From the NCBI GenBank assembly GCA_037968815.1, contig JBBKWF010000002.1, positions 283,349-347,348 of the forward strand: a DNA stretch of 64,000 bases, in the 5' to 3' direction. The stretch is from Pseudopedobacter sp037968815 (GTDB taxonomy: Bacteria > Bacteroidota > Bacteroidia > Sphingobacteriales > Sphingobacteriaceae). Position numbers and translations under genes: made by a program. Of this stretch, positions 16,792 through 26,688 are shown in pieces. Position 1 is the stretch's first letter. Every line of letters starts with the position of its first letter. The notes below the pieces were generated by a model. That model made no database searches, was not told the origin of the DNA, and was given only the letters and a program-made list of their open reading frames with translations.

Positions 16792-17828
16792 TGGAAGTAG
16801 CATTTTTAATAGAAAAAACGGTTTTAGTTTTAGTGTTATTTACGCTAACCTTAACCATTGCCGCATACTCAACCTGGTTAGAACGTAAAGTTGCTGCTTG
16901 GTTACAAGATAGGGTTGGCCCAAACCGAGCCGGTATTTTTGGTTTACTACAACCATTGGCAGATGGTGGTAAAATGTTTTTTAAGGAAGAGATTATACCA
17001 AGTGGTGCTAATAAATGGTTGTTTATTGCTGGACCATCTTTAGCTTTATTGGTTTCTTTTTTAGGGAGTGCTGTTTTGCCATTCGGTCAAAACATTGAGC
17101 TTTTTGGCAGATCAATACCTTTACAGGTTACTGATATCAACGTAGGCGTTCTTTATATCTTCGGAGTAGTTTCTTTAGGGGTTTACGGATTGATGATTGG
17201 TGGATGGGCGTCAAACAATAAGTACTCATTAATGGGTGCTATTCGTGGTGCTTCGCAAAATATCAGTTATGAAATTGCGATGGGTTTATCTATCATCGCC
17301 TTGCTTTTGGTAACTAACTCTTTGAGTTTTAAAGTAATTGCAGAGCAACAACATGGTTGGCATTGGAATGTTTTGCTTCAACCTCTAGGTTTTTTAATCT
17401 TTTTGGTATGTTCTTTTGCAGAAACTAACCGTGTTCCTTTTGATTTACCAGAATGTGAAACTGAGTTAATTGGTGGTTACCAAACAGAATATTCTGGTTT
17501 TAAAATGGGCGCTTACATGTTTTCGGAATACATCAACATGTTTGTAGCTTCTACAGTAATGACCGTTTTATATTTCGGTGGTTACAACTATCCTGGAATG
17601 GATACTGTTAACGAGCTTTTAGGCCCAACTTGGGGCCCATTAGTTGGTGTGGCTGTAACCTTCCTTAAAATTATTGCATTCATCTTTTTCTTTATGTGGA
17701 TACGTTGGACAGTTCCACGTTTCCGTTATGATCAATTGATGGATTTAGGTTGGAAAGTGTTAATTCCGTTGGCAATTGCCAACATTGTAATTACTGCAAT
17801 TGTAATTACGATAGTAGATAAATTATAA
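16791..17828 (+). CDS. nuoH: NADH-quinone oxidoreductase subunit H
   Basis: The membrane subunit closest to the quinone site, with eight predicted transmembrane helices in 345 residues. ERKVAAWLQDRVGPNRAG near the N-terminus and AETNRVPFDLPECETELIGG are the diagnostic cytoplasmic loops, rich in the conserved charged residues of the quinone/proton path. The start ATG overlaps the nuoG stop by one base. A hairpin repeat fills the 52-base gap to nuoI. Confidence 0.97.
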   Translation: MEVAFLIEKTVLVLVLFTLTLTIAAYSTWLERKVAAWLQDRVGPNRAGIFGLLQPLADGGKMFFKEEIIPSGANKWLFIAGPSLALLVSFLGSAVLPFGQNIELFGRSIPLQVTDINVGVLYIFGVVSLGVYGLMIGGWASNNKYSLMGAIRGASQNISYEIAMGLSIIALLLVTNSLSFKVIAEQQHGWHWNVLLQPLGFLIFLVCSFAETNRVPFDLPECETELIGGYQTEYSGFKMGAYMFSEYINMFVASTVMTVLYFGGYNYPGMDTVNELLGPTWGPLVGVAVTFLKIIAFIFFFMWIRWTVPRFRYDQLMDLGWKVLIPLAIANIVITAIVITIVDKL

Positions 17829-17847
17829 TTTACACATAATTACTCAT

Positions 17848-17877
17848 CCCCTCCTCTTGGAGGGGACCGAGGGGAGG
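17848..17877. repeat. C/G-rich hairpin repeat before nuoI
   Basis: CCCCTCC (17848-17854) and GGAGGGG (17859-17865) form a 7-base stem with a 4-base loop, followed by a second GAGGGGAGG run. It ends 3 bases before the nuoI ATG. This is another REP-like unit, different from those in the nuoE-F and nuoF-G spacers. Confidence 0.55.
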
Positions 17878-17880
17878 CAT

Positions 17881-18405
17881 ATGGAATCATTAAGTGGTAG
17901 AAAAAAAGTACTAGAACAAAAACCAATGAATTTTTGGGAGCGCATTTATTTGCCTGCCATTTTCAGAGGGATGGGCATTACTTTTATGCACATGTTCAAA
18001 AAGAAAGAGACTATCCATTACCCAGAGCAGGAGCGTGAGTTTTCTGAAAACTGGAGAGGAATGCACTCGCTTAAAAGAGACGAAAACGGCGCAGAACGTT
18101 GCACAGCTTGCGGTTTATGTGCTTTATCTTGCCCCGCAGAAGCAATAACAATGATTTCTGCAGAGCGTGAAAAAGGCGAAGAGCATTTATACCGCGAAGA
18201 AAAGTATGCGGCTGTTTACGAGATTAATATGTTGCGTTGCATTTTTTGTGGCTTGTGCGAAGAAGCTTGCCCTAAAGAAGCAATTTACTTAGACGGACCA
18301 ATTGTGCCGGCTGATTATTTACGCAAAGATTTTATATACGGAAAAGAGAAATTGGTAGAAATGCCCATTACAGAACTGGAAGCACTAAAAAGCGCTAAAG
18401 TTTAG
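17881..18405 (+). CDS. nuoI: NADH-quinone oxidoreductase subunit I
   Basis: A ferredoxin-like subunit carrying clusters N6a and N6b. Both eight-iron motifs are present: CTACGLCALSCPAEAI and CIFCGLCEEACPKEAI. The ATG at 17881 (MESLSGRKK) gives 174 residues. A longer frame from TTG 17857 would translate the hairpin repeat and is rejected; ATG 17926 (MNFWERIYLP) is a weaker alternative. The gap of 76 bases to nuoJ contains a promoter-like element. Confidence 0.95.
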   Translation: MESLSGRKKVLEQKPMNFWERIYLPAIFRGMGITFMHMFKKKETIHYPEQEREFSENWRGMHSLKRDENGAERCTACGLCALSCPAEAITMISAEREKGEEHLYREEKYAAVYEINMLRCIFCGLCEEACPKEAIYLDGPIVPADYLRKDFIYGKEKLVEMPITELEALKSAKV

Positions 18406-18442
18406 TTTTGGTGATTATAGCCCTTAATTAGTTCAAAAATTT

Positions 18443-18450
18443 TACCTTTG
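18443..18450 (+). promoter_or_regulatory. Possible internal promoter before nuoJ
   Basis: TACCTTTG matches TAnnTTTG, 31 bases before the nuoJ ATG. No TTG lies at the normal -33 distance. It could drive the membrane-arm block nuoJ-N separately. Confidence 0.4.
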
Positions 18451-18481
18451 CCCATCAAAAAAGGCAATTGCAGATTATACG

Positions 18482-18985
18482 ATGAGTTTATTTTACTTTG
18501 TTGCATTCTTGTCCATCCTATTTTCCCTTCTGGTAATCTTTACCAAGAATCCGGTTCATAGTGTATTGTACTTAATAGCTACCTTTTTCACTTTCACCAT
18601 TCACTACATTTTATTAAATGCGCAGTTCTTGGCTGTAGTAAACTTTATAGTTTACATGGGTGCAATTATGGTGCTCTTTCTTTTTGTATTGATGTTAATG
18701 AACCTCAATAAAGATACAGAGCCTGTAAAATCAAGTTTGGTGAAAATTATTGGTGTAATAGCCGGCGGTACATTGTTGGTTACGCTAGTAGGCGCTACTA
18801 AAGCACTACAAACATCAGCGGTAAGCACCTTGCCAAATTCTGATATTGGTTTGGTAGAAAACTTAGGGAAAGTTTTGTTTAACGAGTTCTTACTACCGTT
18901 TGAGCTTTCCTCCATCCTTTTACTGTCTGCATTAGTTGGAGCAGTATTATTAGCTAAAAAAGATAAACGAACTCAAAATGGATAA
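18482..18985 (+). CDS. nuoJ: NADH-quinone oxidoreductase subunit J
   Basis: A five-helix membrane subunit of 167 residues. FTKNPVHSVLYLIATF and FIVYMGAIMVLFLFVLMLMN, which includes the pi-bulge helix region typical of NuoJ, are recognisable. It overlaps nuoK by 8 bases. Confidence 0.94.
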   Translation: MSLFYFVAFLSILFSLLVIFTKNPVHSVLYLIATFFTFTIHYILLNAQFLAVVNFIVYMGAIMVLFLFVLMLMNLNKDTEPVKSSLVKIIGVIAGGTLLVTLVGATKALQTSAVSTLPNSDIGLVENLGKVLFNEFLLPFELSSILLLSALVGAVLLAKKDKRTQNG

Positions 18986-19307
18986 TATTACAGCAACCAT
19001 TCAGGTAGTTCCACTTAATCATTACATATTATTAAGTGCAATTATTTTCAGCATTGGCGTAATTGGAGTTTTAACCAGAAGAAACGCCATTATAATTTTT
19101 ATGTCCGTAGAGTTGATGCTGAATGCGGTGAATTTGCTTTTAACAGCGTTTTCTGCTTACAGCGGAGATGCATCCGGGCAAGTATTTGTGTTTTTTATTA
19201 TGGCCTTAGCCGCAGCCGAGGTGGCAGTTGGTTTGGCTATTATCGTTATGGTGTATCGCAACACAAACTCCATAGATATTAATGTGTTGAATAGATTAAA
19301 GTGGTAA
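18978..19307 (+). CDS. nuoK: NADH-quinone oxidoreductase subunit K
   Basis: A three-helix membrane subunit of 109 residues. Conserved acidic residues in the membrane (SVELMLNAVNL and AAAEVAVGLAIIV) are the Glu residues of the proton path. LTRRNAIIIFMS precedes them. It overlaps nuoJ by 8 bases and lies 16 bases before nuoL. Confidence 0.96.
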   Translation: MDNITATIQVVPLNHYILLSAIIFSIGVIGVLTRRNAIIIFMSVELMLNAVNLLLTAFSAYSGDASGQVFVFFIMALAAAEVAVGLAIIVMVYRNTNSIDINVLNRLKW

Positions 19308-19323
19308 TTTTTTATAAAGCTAG

Positions 19324-21225
19324 ATGATAGACTTAGTTTGGTTAATTCCGTTATTCCCCTTTATAGGTTTCCTAATTTGCGGTGTAGGCAGAAATGTTTT
19401 GCCAAAAACAGTGATTGGAGCCATAGCAAGCTTAGCAGTTATTGCTTCGTTTGGGGTTAGTTTAGGGATATTCTTTGAATTTAAATCAGTAGAACCTGTT
19501 ATTATTAACTTATTTGATTGGATTAAGGTTGGGAATGTAAATATTCCATTTGCTTTCCAGATAGATCAATTAAGTATAATGATGCTGTTGATTATTACAG
19601 GTATTGGATCACTTATACATATTTACTCTACCGGTTATATGAGCCACGATGCTGGTTTCGGTAAGTTTTTCGCCTATTTAAACCTCTTCGTATTTTTTAT
19701 GTTGTTATTGGTTTTAGGCGCAAACTACATCGTAATGTTTATAGGTTGGGAAGGTGTTGGTTTATGTTCTTACTTGCTGATAGGTTTTTGGTATACAAAT
19801 GGCGCTTTCGCTGATGCAGCAAAAAAGGCTTTTATAATGAACAGAATTGGAGATTTAGGTTTCCTAATCGCTGTTTTTATAATTATTTCAACTTTTGGAA
19901 GTGCAACATTTGCAGATGTTTTCCCGAAAGCACAAGGTATGGTTTCAGGCGATGCTACATTGACCTTAATTACCATTTTGTTATTTGTGGGAGCAACCGG
20001 TAAATCGGCACAATTGCCTTTGTTTACTTGGTTACCAGATGCAATGGCGGGTCCAACTCCGGTTTCAGCATTAATACACGCCGCAACGATGGTAACGGCT
20101 GGTATTTATATGATTGCAAGGTCTAATATTTTATTTAGCCTTTCGCCAATTACCATGAGCATTATTGCAGTAATTGGTTTGGCTACCGCAATTATTGCGG
20201 CTATCATCGCGATTACGCAAACAGACATCAAAAAAGTATTAGCTTACTCTACGGTATCTCAGTTAGGGTATATGTTTTTAGCCTTAGGTGTTGGTGCATA
20301 TACAGGAGCATTTTTTCATGTGATAACTCACGCTTTCTTTAAAGCATTATTATTCTTAGGTGCAGGTTCTGTAATTCACGCTATGAGTAATGAGCAGGAT
20401 ATGCGTAACATGGGTGGACTTAAAAAGAAATTACCGATTACGTTTTTTACGATGTTATTGGCAACTCTTGCTATTTCGGGTTTACCTCCGTTTGCAGGTT
20501 TCTTTTCAAAAGATGAAATTTTAGCTCACGTTTTCGAGCATAATACAACACTTTGGGTGATTGGCGTATTGGGTGCTTTACTTACCGCATTCTATATGTT
20601 CAGAATGATGTTCTTAACTTTTTGGGGTTCTTTTAGAGGTACTGAAGAGCAAAAGAGCCATTTACATGAATCTCCAATCTCCATGACTTTCCCTTTAATT
20701 GTTTTAGCAATTCTTTCAGTTGTGGGTGGTTTTATTGGTGTTCCAGAAGTGTTAGGTGGCGGACATTGGTTAGCAAGTTATTTAGCGCCAGTTTTTGATG
20801 ATTCAACTTCACGTCTAGGCGAATTGTCATTGTCTCATTCCACAGAATATGCGTTAATGGCTGTTTCTGTTGTTGGAGTAATTATCGCAATTATTGTTGC
20901 TTACTTTAAATACGTTAAAAATGCACATGTGCCGGTTGCTGATAGCGAAAACAGATCGGCTTTAGCTAAAATATCATACAACAAATTTTATTTTGATGAG
21001 TTTTACGCAGCTATCATTACCAAGCCTTTAGATGCACTTTCAGGATTTTTCTACAAAATAGTAGATAAAGCAGGTATTGACGGTATTGTTAACGGTGTTG
21101 CAAAAGCACCGATAGAAGCTAGTAAAGGTTTCCGTTTGTTACAAACCGGAAATGTAGGTTTCTATATTTTTGCAATGGTGGTAGGTGTTGTGGCGGTGTT
21201 AGCGTATAGTTTTTTTAAATTTTAG
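19324..21225 (+). CDS. nuoL: NADH-quinone oxidoreductase subunit L
   Basis: The distal antiporter-like proton pump subunit, 633 residues with many transmembrane helices and a long C-terminal lateral helix. The Proton_antipo core is visible in FIGWEGVGLCSYLLIGFWY, with its conserved Glu, and in TWLPDAMAGPTPVSALIHAATM. The C-terminus ends in a final membrane helix. It lies 20 bases before nuoM. Confidence 0.97.
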   Translation: MIDLVWLIPLFPFIGFLICGVGRNVLPKTVIGAIASLAVIASFGVSLGIFFEFKSVEPVIINLFDWIKVGNVNIPFAFQIDQLSIMMLLIITGIGSLIHIYSTGYMSHDAGFGKFFAYLNLFVFFMLLLVLGANYIVMFIGWEGVGLCSYLLIGFWYTNGAFADAAKKAFIMNRIGDLGFLIAVFIIISTFGSATFADVFPKAQGMVSGDATLTLITILLFVGATGKSAQLPLFTWLPDAMAGPTPVSALIHAATMVTAGIYMIARSNILFSLSPITMSIIAVIGLATAIIAAIIAITQTDIKKVLAYSTVSQLGYMFLALGVGAYTGAFFHVITHAFFKALLFLGAGSVIHAMSNEQDMRNMGGLKKKLPITFFTMLLATLAISGLPPFAGFFSKDEILAHVFEHNTTLWVIGVLGALLTAFYMFRMMFLTFWGSFRGTEEQKSHLHESPISMTFPLIVLAILSVVGGFIGVPEVLGGGHWLASYLAPVFDDSTSRLGELSLSHSTEYALMAVSVVGVIIAIIVAYFKYVKNAHVPVADSENRSALAKISYNKFYFDEFYAAIITKPLDALSGFFYKIVDKAGIDGIVNGVAKAPIEASKGFRLLQTGNVGFYIFAMVVGVVAVLAYSFFKF

Positions 21226-21245
21226 GGTTCCGAATTAAAGAATAG

Positions 21246-22700
21246 ATGAATTTATTAATCTTATTATTTTTTCCTTTAGTGGGTTCAATAGCAGTTCTAT
21301 TGAACAAAAACTATGCAAAGCAAACTGCTTTAATTAGTTCAATTATCACTTTGGGTTTTGCAGTTACTTTGCTTTGCAATTTCTTGCCAGAAGCCGGAAA
21401 GCAATTTGTGGTTGATCTTCCTTGGATTCCGCAATTAGGCGTAAGCTTTAAAGCAGGTATTGATGGTATAAGTATGCTAATGGTACTTTTGACCACTGGC
21501 TTAGTTCCTTTGATTATATTATCTGGCTTTAACAGAGAGTTTAAAAATCCATCGGCTTTATTTGCATTGGTTTTGTTTATGCAATCAGGCTTATTGGTGG
21601 TTTTTACAGCATTAGATGCTTTCTTGTTTTACGTAGGTTGGGAAGCGGCTTTAATCCCTATTTATTTTATCTGTGCTATTTGGGGCGGAGAAGAAAGAAT
21701 TAAGGTTACCATGAAGTTCTTCATTTACACCTTTGCAGGTTCTTTGTTTATGCTTTTAGGTATCATCTATCTGCATTTACAAACTCCAGGAAACACTTAT
21801 GATATTGAAGCGTTTTATGCGCTTAACTTAGATAGTGCTACACAAGGATGGTTGTTTTGGTGTTTCTTTATCGCATTTGCTATTAAGATGCCAATTTTCC
21901 CTTTCCATACTTGGCAACCAGATACCTACACCGAATCGCCAACTATTGGTACCATGCTTTTAGCAGCTATTATGTTAAAAATGGGTATTTACGGAGTAAT
22001 AAGATGGTTGATTCCTGTTTTACCACTAGGTTTTGTTGAGTGGCGAACCGTAGCGTTGGTATTATGTATCATCGGTATATTTTATGCATCCGTAATCGCT
22101 TTTAAGCAAAAAGATATTAAACGATTAATTGCTTATTCATCAATTGCTCACGTAGGTTTAATTTGCGCTGGTGTTTTTGTTTGGAATGTACAAGGTGTAC
22201 AAGGAGCAATGATACAGATGATTAGTCACGGTATTAACGTACTGGGTTTATTCTTTGTTGCTGATATTATTATTGATCGTTTAAAAACTAGAGAAATAGC
22301 TTCAATGGGTGGTATTGCTAAAATAGCTCCTAAACTATCCATCGCATTTTTAATTATCGTTTTAGGTTCAGTAGCATTGCCCTTAACCAACGGATTCATC
22401 GGAGAGTTTTTGCTTTTACTGAGCGTATATTCTTTTAATATTTGGGCAGCAGGAATTGCCGGTTTAACCATCATTTTTGGCGCTGTTTATTTGTTAAGAT
22501 TATATAAAAACGTAATGCAAGGCACCCTTAACGATTTAACCAGTTCTTTCAAAGATATCAGCGGTTCAGAGATAGCACTTTTAAGCATTGTTTGTGCCTT
22601 GGTTATTGTTATTGGAGTATATCCACAACCTATTTTGCATATTTCAGAATCGGCTGTAACAGGTTTAATAGACCAAGTAAATAGTAAATTAGCATTTTAA
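21246..22700 (+). CDS. nuoM: NADH-quinone oxidoreductase subunit M
   Basis: An antiporter-like proton pump subunit of 484 residues. YVGWEAALIPIYFICAIWGG holds the conserved membrane Glu, and FPFHTWQPDTYTESPTIGTM and RLIAYSSIAHVGLI are the usual NuoM blocks with conserved His and Lys. It lies between nuoL and nuoN with spacers of 20 and 8 bases. Confidence 0.97.
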   Translation: MNLLILLFFPLVGSIAVLLNKNYAKQTALISSIITLGFAVTLLCNFLPEAGKQFVVDLPWIPQLGVSFKAGIDGISMLMVLLTTGLVPLIILSGFNREFKNPSALFALVLFMQSGLLVVFTALDAFLFYVGWEAALIPIYFICAIWGGEERIKVTMKFFIYTFAGSLFMLLGIIYLHLQTPGNTYDIEAFYALNLDSATQGWLFWCFFIAFAIKMPIFPFHTWQPDTYTESPTIGTMLLAAIMLKMGIYGVIRWLIPVLPLGFVEWRTVALVLCIIGIFYASVIAFKQKDIKRLIAYSSIAHVGLICAGVFVWNVQGVQGAMIQMISHGINVLGLFFVADIIIDRLKTREIASMGGIAKIAPKLSIAFLIIVLGSVALPLTNGFIGEFLLLLSVYSFNIWAAGIAGLTIIFGAVYLLRLYKNVMQGTLNDLTSSFKDISGSEIALLSIVCALVIVIGVYPQPILHISESAVTGLIDQVNSKLAF

Positions 22701-22708
22701 TCATAAGA

Positions 22709-24088
22709 ATGAATACTTTAATAGTTATATCAATTTTAGCCCTTGTAGTTCTTTATTTAGGATTATTTAAAGCAAAAAATGCATTACTACCTGTTAGTAT
22801 CTTAGGGTTATTAGGCGCTTTAGTTTTAGCAATTTGCGAGTGGAATAGTGGTGCATCACCAATTTTTAGTGGGATGATGCATTTTGATAATTTTGCAGTT
22901 GCTTTTTCAAGCTTAACCATTATCTCAACCATACTAATATTACTCCTTTCTAAAACGTATTTTGATAAAATAAGCGAAAACGTTGCCGAATATTATACCA
23001 TCATTCTGTTTGCCTTAGTTGGGATTATTGTAATGGTTTCTTACCACAATTTATCTATGCTTTTTGTTGGCTTAGAGATTATGTCGGTAAGTTTATATGT
23101 TTTAGCAGGTATAAAAAAGCGTGACTTTGCCTCTAACGAAGCGGCATTAAAGTACTTTTTAATGGGTGCTTTTTCTACAGGTTTCTTGCTTTTCGGGATT
23201 GCTTTAATTTACGGAGCGTCACATTCTTTTGATTTAGGCGAGATTGCCAAATACGTTACAGACCGCCCAACCGGAATTGATCCTATTTTTTATGCAGGTA
23301 TTATTTTGGTAATGATAGGGATGTGCTTTAAAATTGGTGCTGCTCCTTTTCATTTCTGGGTGCCAGATGTGTATGAAGGTTCGCCAACGTTAATTACAAC
23401 CTTTATGGCAACAGTAGTTAAAACTGCTGGTTTTGCTGCTTTTTTAAGAATATTTTCGGTTTGTTTTGCGCCCCTATCAGAGTTCTGGATGCCAACTTTA
23501 TTGGCGATCACCATTCTTACTTTGTTCATCGGAAACATCACTGCTTTATTCCAAACCAACTTTAAAAGAATGTTAACCTACTCTAGCATTTCACATGCTG
23601 GTTATATGTTATTTGCTATAATTGCTTTAGGTGCAAGTTCTTTTAATGCAGTATTTGTTTATGCTGCAGCTTATTCATTAGCTTCAATTATTGCCTTTGG
23701 GGTGTTAATTTTAGTAAAAGAACAAAGTGGAAGCGAGAACTTTGAAGCTTTTAATGGTTTAGGTAAAAAGAACCCTTTCTTAGCTTTTGGAGTAACGGTA
23801 TCTATGCTTTCATTTGCAGGTATTCCCTTAACAGCCGGATTTATTGGAAAGTTTTTTATGTTTTCAACTGCTTTGCAAGAGTACCATACTTGGTTAATTG
23901 TAATGGCAATTATTAACGCAATTATTTCAATTTTCTACTATTTTAAAGTAATTGTAGCCATGTATTTTAAAGATGCTGAGCGTAAAGAAGTGGTTTCTAG
24001 TGCTTACTACAAATTAGTTTTGGGTGTTTCTGTTGTTGCTACAATCGTATTAGGCGTTTATCCTACCTTAATCACAGATTTATTTTAA
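22709..24088 (+). CDS. nuoN: NADH-quinone oxidoreductase subunit N
   Basis: The third antiporter-like subunit, 459 residues, about 14 membrane helices. FVGLEIMSVSLYVLAGIKKRD includes the conserved Glu, and FKIGAAPFHFWVPDVYEGSP and KRMLTYSSISHAGYM are characteristic. It is the last nuo gene; no terminator follows before the DedA gene 50 bases on, so read-through is possible. Confidence 0.97.
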   Translation: MNTLIVISILALVVLYLGLFKAKNALLPVSILGLLGALVLAICEWNSGASPIFSGMMHFDNFAVAFSSLTIISTILILLLSKTYFDKISENVAEYYTIILFALVGIIVMVSYHNLSMLFVGLEIMSVSLYVLAGIKKRDFASNEAALKYFLMGAFSTGFLLFGIALIYGASHSFDLGEIAKYVTDRPTGIDPIFYAGIILVMIGMCFKIGAAPFHFWVPDVYEGSPTLITTFMATVVKTAGFAAFLRIFSVCFAPLSEFWMPTLLAITILTLFIGNITALFQTNFKRMLTYSSISHAGYMLFAIIALGASSFNAVFVYAAAYSLASIIAFGVLILVKEQSGSENFEAFNGLGKKNPFLAFGVTVSMLSFAGIPLTAGFIGKFFMFSTALQEYHTWLIVMAIINAIISIFYYFKVIVAMYFKDAERKEVVSSAYYKLVLGVSVVATIVLGVYPTLITDLF

Positions 24089-24138
24089 AGCGCAATAATT
24101 ATAAAATTGCAATAATATTTGTAGTTTTATAAGGAGCT

Positions 24139-24801
24139 ATGCATGACCTCTGGGAGAACCTCACAAAATTAGTAAACGCTGAAGAAATTATCCGACAAGG
24201 AGGTTTTTACCTGATTTCTTTTGTGGTTTTTGCAGAAACTGGCTTATTCTTTGGTTTTTTTCTTCCAGGCGACTATCTTTTATTTTTAGCAGGAATGTTT
24301 GTTGCAACCGGCAGGTTAGATGTTGGTATAGTTACAATGGTATTTGGTTTGATATTTGCTGCTACGGCAGGAAACTTTGTAGGTTATTGGTTTGGTTATA
24401 GAACAGGGCCAATGTTATACAAACGAGAAGACAGTTTCTTGTTTAAAAAGAAATACTTAAAGGCGGCAGAAGCATACTATAGAAAGCAAGGAGCGTTTGC
24501 ACTGATTATGGGCAGATTTGTGCCAATTGTAAGAACTTTTGCACCCATTGTTGCGGGTATTGTGAAGCTTGATGCTAGACGTTTTGCAATTTATAATATA
24601 TCTGGAGCAGTAATTTGGATAACGTCTTTAACCTTATTAGGATATTTTTTAGGTAAAGAGTTTCAAAAAGAAATTGAAAGTTATTTAGGATACATTATTT
24701 TTGGATTTATATTTTTGACTACTATTCCATTAGTAATAGCGTTTTTTAAAAGAAGTATTGATAATAAGAAGAAGATTAACAGAATAAACTATGATGAATA
24801 A
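24139..24801 (+). CDS. DedA family (VTT domain) membrane protein
   Basis: An integral inner-membrane protein of 220 residues. The DedA/SNARE-associated domain is shown by ETGLFFGFFLPGDYLLFLAG, the glycine-rich GNFVGYWFGYRTG, and GRFVPIVRTFAPIVAG with its conserved Arg residues. The family is implicated in lipid (undecaprenyl phosphate or phospholipid) translocation and membrane homeostasis. Its last codons overlap the start of ppa, so both are probably co-transcribed. Confidence 0.9.
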   Translation: MHDLWENLTKLVNAEEIIRQGGFYLISFVVFAETGLFFGFFLPGDYLLFLAGMFVATGRLDVGIVTMVFGLIFAATAGNFVGYWFGYRTGPMLYKREDSFLFKKKYLKAAEAYYRKQGAFALIMGRFVPIVRTFAPIVAGIVKLDARRFAIYNISGAVIWITSLTLLGYFLGKEFQKEIESYLGYIIFGFIFLTTIPLVIAFFKRSIDNKKKINRINYDE

Positions 24802-25336
24802 GCACCCTTGGCATTCCATTTCACCAGGAGAAAATGCACCAGAAAACGTTACAGCAATTATAGAAATCCCTAAAGGCTCAAAAGCTAAATATGAGATTGA
24901 TAAAGATTCTGGTTTGTTAAAGTTGGATAGAATGCTTTTTTCATCAGTAATGTACCCAGCTAATTATGGTTTTATTCCACAAACTTATTGTGATGACCAT
25001 GACCCGTTAGATATTTTGGTGCTTTGTGCGGCAGATGTTTACCCAATGTCAATCATTGATGCTAAAGTTATTGGTGTAATGCATATGGTAGATAATGGTG
25101 AGCAGGATGATAAAATTATTGCGGTTGCAAAAAATGATATGTCTGTAAATTACATTGAAGACTTAAAAGAACTGCCACCACACACCATGAAAGAAATAGT
25201 TCGTTTTTTCCAAGATTATAAAGCATTAGAAGAAAAAAACGTTACAATCGAACATCTTTTAGGAAAAAAATATGCCTATAAGGTGATAGAAGAAAGTATA
25301 GAATTATATAATTCTACTTTTAAAAATAAAATATAA
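24791..25336 (+). CDS. ppa: Inorganic pyrophosphatase, family I
   Basis: A soluble cytoplasmic hydrolase of pyrophosphate that drives biosynthetic reactions forward. SSVMYPANYGFIPQTY and the metal-binding signature DDHDPLDILVL are present, and the 181-residue length is normal. Two in-frame ATGs (24791, 24794) are available. The start overlaps the DedA gene by 11 bases, and the next gene begins 3 bases after the stop. Confidence 0.96.
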   Translation: MMNKHPWHSISPGENAPENVTAIIEIPKGSKAKYEIDKDSGLLKLDRMLFSSVMYPANYGFIPQTYCDDHDPLDILVLCAADVYPMSIIDAKVIGVMHMVDNGEQDDKIIAVAKNDMSVNYIEDLKELPPHTMKEIVRFFQDYKALEEKNVTIEHLLGKKYAYKVIEESIELYNSTFKNKI

Positions 25337-25339
25337 ACA

Positions 25340-26680
25340 ATGGACCCCCATCTCGAGATTAGCGGATTTCACATCTTTTTAACCATTTTCTTGGTTTTAT
25401 TAAACGGTTTTTTTGTTGCAGCAGAGTTTGCAATTGTAAAAGTTCGTGGTTCTCAAATAGAAATAAAAGCAAAAACAGGCAGCAGAGTTGCTGGCATGGC
25501 AAAGCACATGACCAGTCACTTGGACGGATACTTAGCGGCTACACAATTAGGAATCACCTTAGCCTCTTTAGGTTTAGGTTGGGTTGGTGAAAGTGTGATG
25601 TCGTCTTTTGTACTTAACATTTTTAACTTTTTACAATTACCTATTTCAGATAGTTTAGCTACTACATTAGGTCACGTATTTGCCTTTTCCATTATTACAG
25701 TTTTACATATTGTATTTGGCGAGCTTGCCCCTAAAACATTAGCTATCCAGCGTCCGGTGGGCACTACTATGGCGATTGCACTTCCTTTACAAGTGTTCTA
25801 TGTCGTTTTTAAACCATTTATTTATGTTCTTAATGGCTTTGCTAACTTAATTTTAAAACTTTTTGGAATTAACGCAGCAGACGCACATGAAGCATTACAC
25901 TCATCAGAAGAGTTACAGTATCTTTTAGATCAAGGTAAAGAGTCTGGTGCAATTAATAAAGCAGAACATGAATTAATTAAAAATGTTTTCGACTTCAATG
26001 ACCGGGTTGTTAAAAACATCATGGTTCCTAGAACCAAGATATCTGCAATTGAGCTTTCCGATACACAAGAAGAACTTTTAGATACTATTATTTCTGAAGG
26101 ATACTCTAGAATACCGGTTTATGATGAAACGATAGATAAGATTGTAGGTATTGTGCATGCAAAAGATATTTTATCATTAATTGTGAAGCATGGCGAGTTC
26201 AACCTAAAAGATATTTTAAGAAAACCACTTTTTGTTCCGGAGTCTAAAAAAATCAATGATTTAATGGCCGAGTTGAAGCTAAAGCGAATTCAAATAGCCG
26301 TTGTTTTAGATGAGTTTGGTGGAACAGCAGGTATGGTGACTTTAGAGGATATTGTGGAAGAACTTGTTGGGGATATCCAAGATGAATACGATGAAGAAAA
26401 GCCATTAGTAGAGAAAGTATCTGATGACGAGTTTATCGTTACTGCTTCGGCAACGGTTTATGATGTTAATGAAGTTTTACCTCATGACTTGCCAGAAGAT
26501 GAAGATTACGATACCGTTGCAGGCTTATTAAGTGAGATTTTTGGTAAAATACCAGAAGTGGGCGAGACCAAAGACTTTAATGGCTACACCTTTACAATTC
26601 TTAAAAAAGTAGATCAAAATATTGAATCAGTAAAATTACAACTGTTTGTAGAAAAAGATGAACAGTTAGATAATCACTAA
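25340..26680 (+). CDS. CorC/HlyC-type CBS-domain membrane protein
   Basis: A 446-residue protein with an N-terminal DUF21/CNNM-type transmembrane domain (residues ~1-195; NGFFVAAEFAIVKVR is diagnostic), a pair of CBS domains (~215-335; MVPRTKISAIEL and FGGTAGMVTLEDIVEELVG), and a C-terminal CorC_HlyC domain (~350-435). Members are linked to Mg2+ or Co2+ efflux and were once called hemolysins. GldE of gliding bacteria is a related family, but nothing here specifically supports that. It follows ppa closely and is separated from rsmE by an inverted repeat. Confidence 0.9.
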   Translation: MDPHLEISGFHIFLTIFLVLLNGFFVAAEFAIVKVRGSQIEIKAKTGSRVAGMAKHMTSHLDGYLAATQLGITLASLGLGWVGESVMSSFVLNIFNFLQLPISDSLATTLGHVFAFSIITVLHIVFGELAPKTLAIQRPVGTTMAIALPLQVFYVVFKPFIYVLNGFANLILKLFGINAADAHEALHSSEELQYLLDQGKESGAINKAEHELIKNVFDFNDRVVKNIMVPRTKISAIELSDTQEELLDTIISEGYSRIPVYDETIDKIVGIVHAKDILSLIVKHGEFNLKDILRKPLFVPESKKINDLMAELKLKRIQIAVVLDEFGGTAGMVTLEDIVEELVGDIQDEYDEEKPLVEKVSDDEFIVTASATVYDVNEVLPHDLPEDEDYDTVAGLLSEIFGKIPEVGETKDFNGYTFTILKKVDQNIESVKLQLFVEKDEQLDNH

Positions 26681-26688
26681 GACAATTT

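Noticed and set aside
17857..17880. TTG start for nuoI inside the hairpin repeat
   Set aside because: It would translate the repeat (Glu/Gly-rich, unlike NuoI); the ATG at 17881 fits the family.
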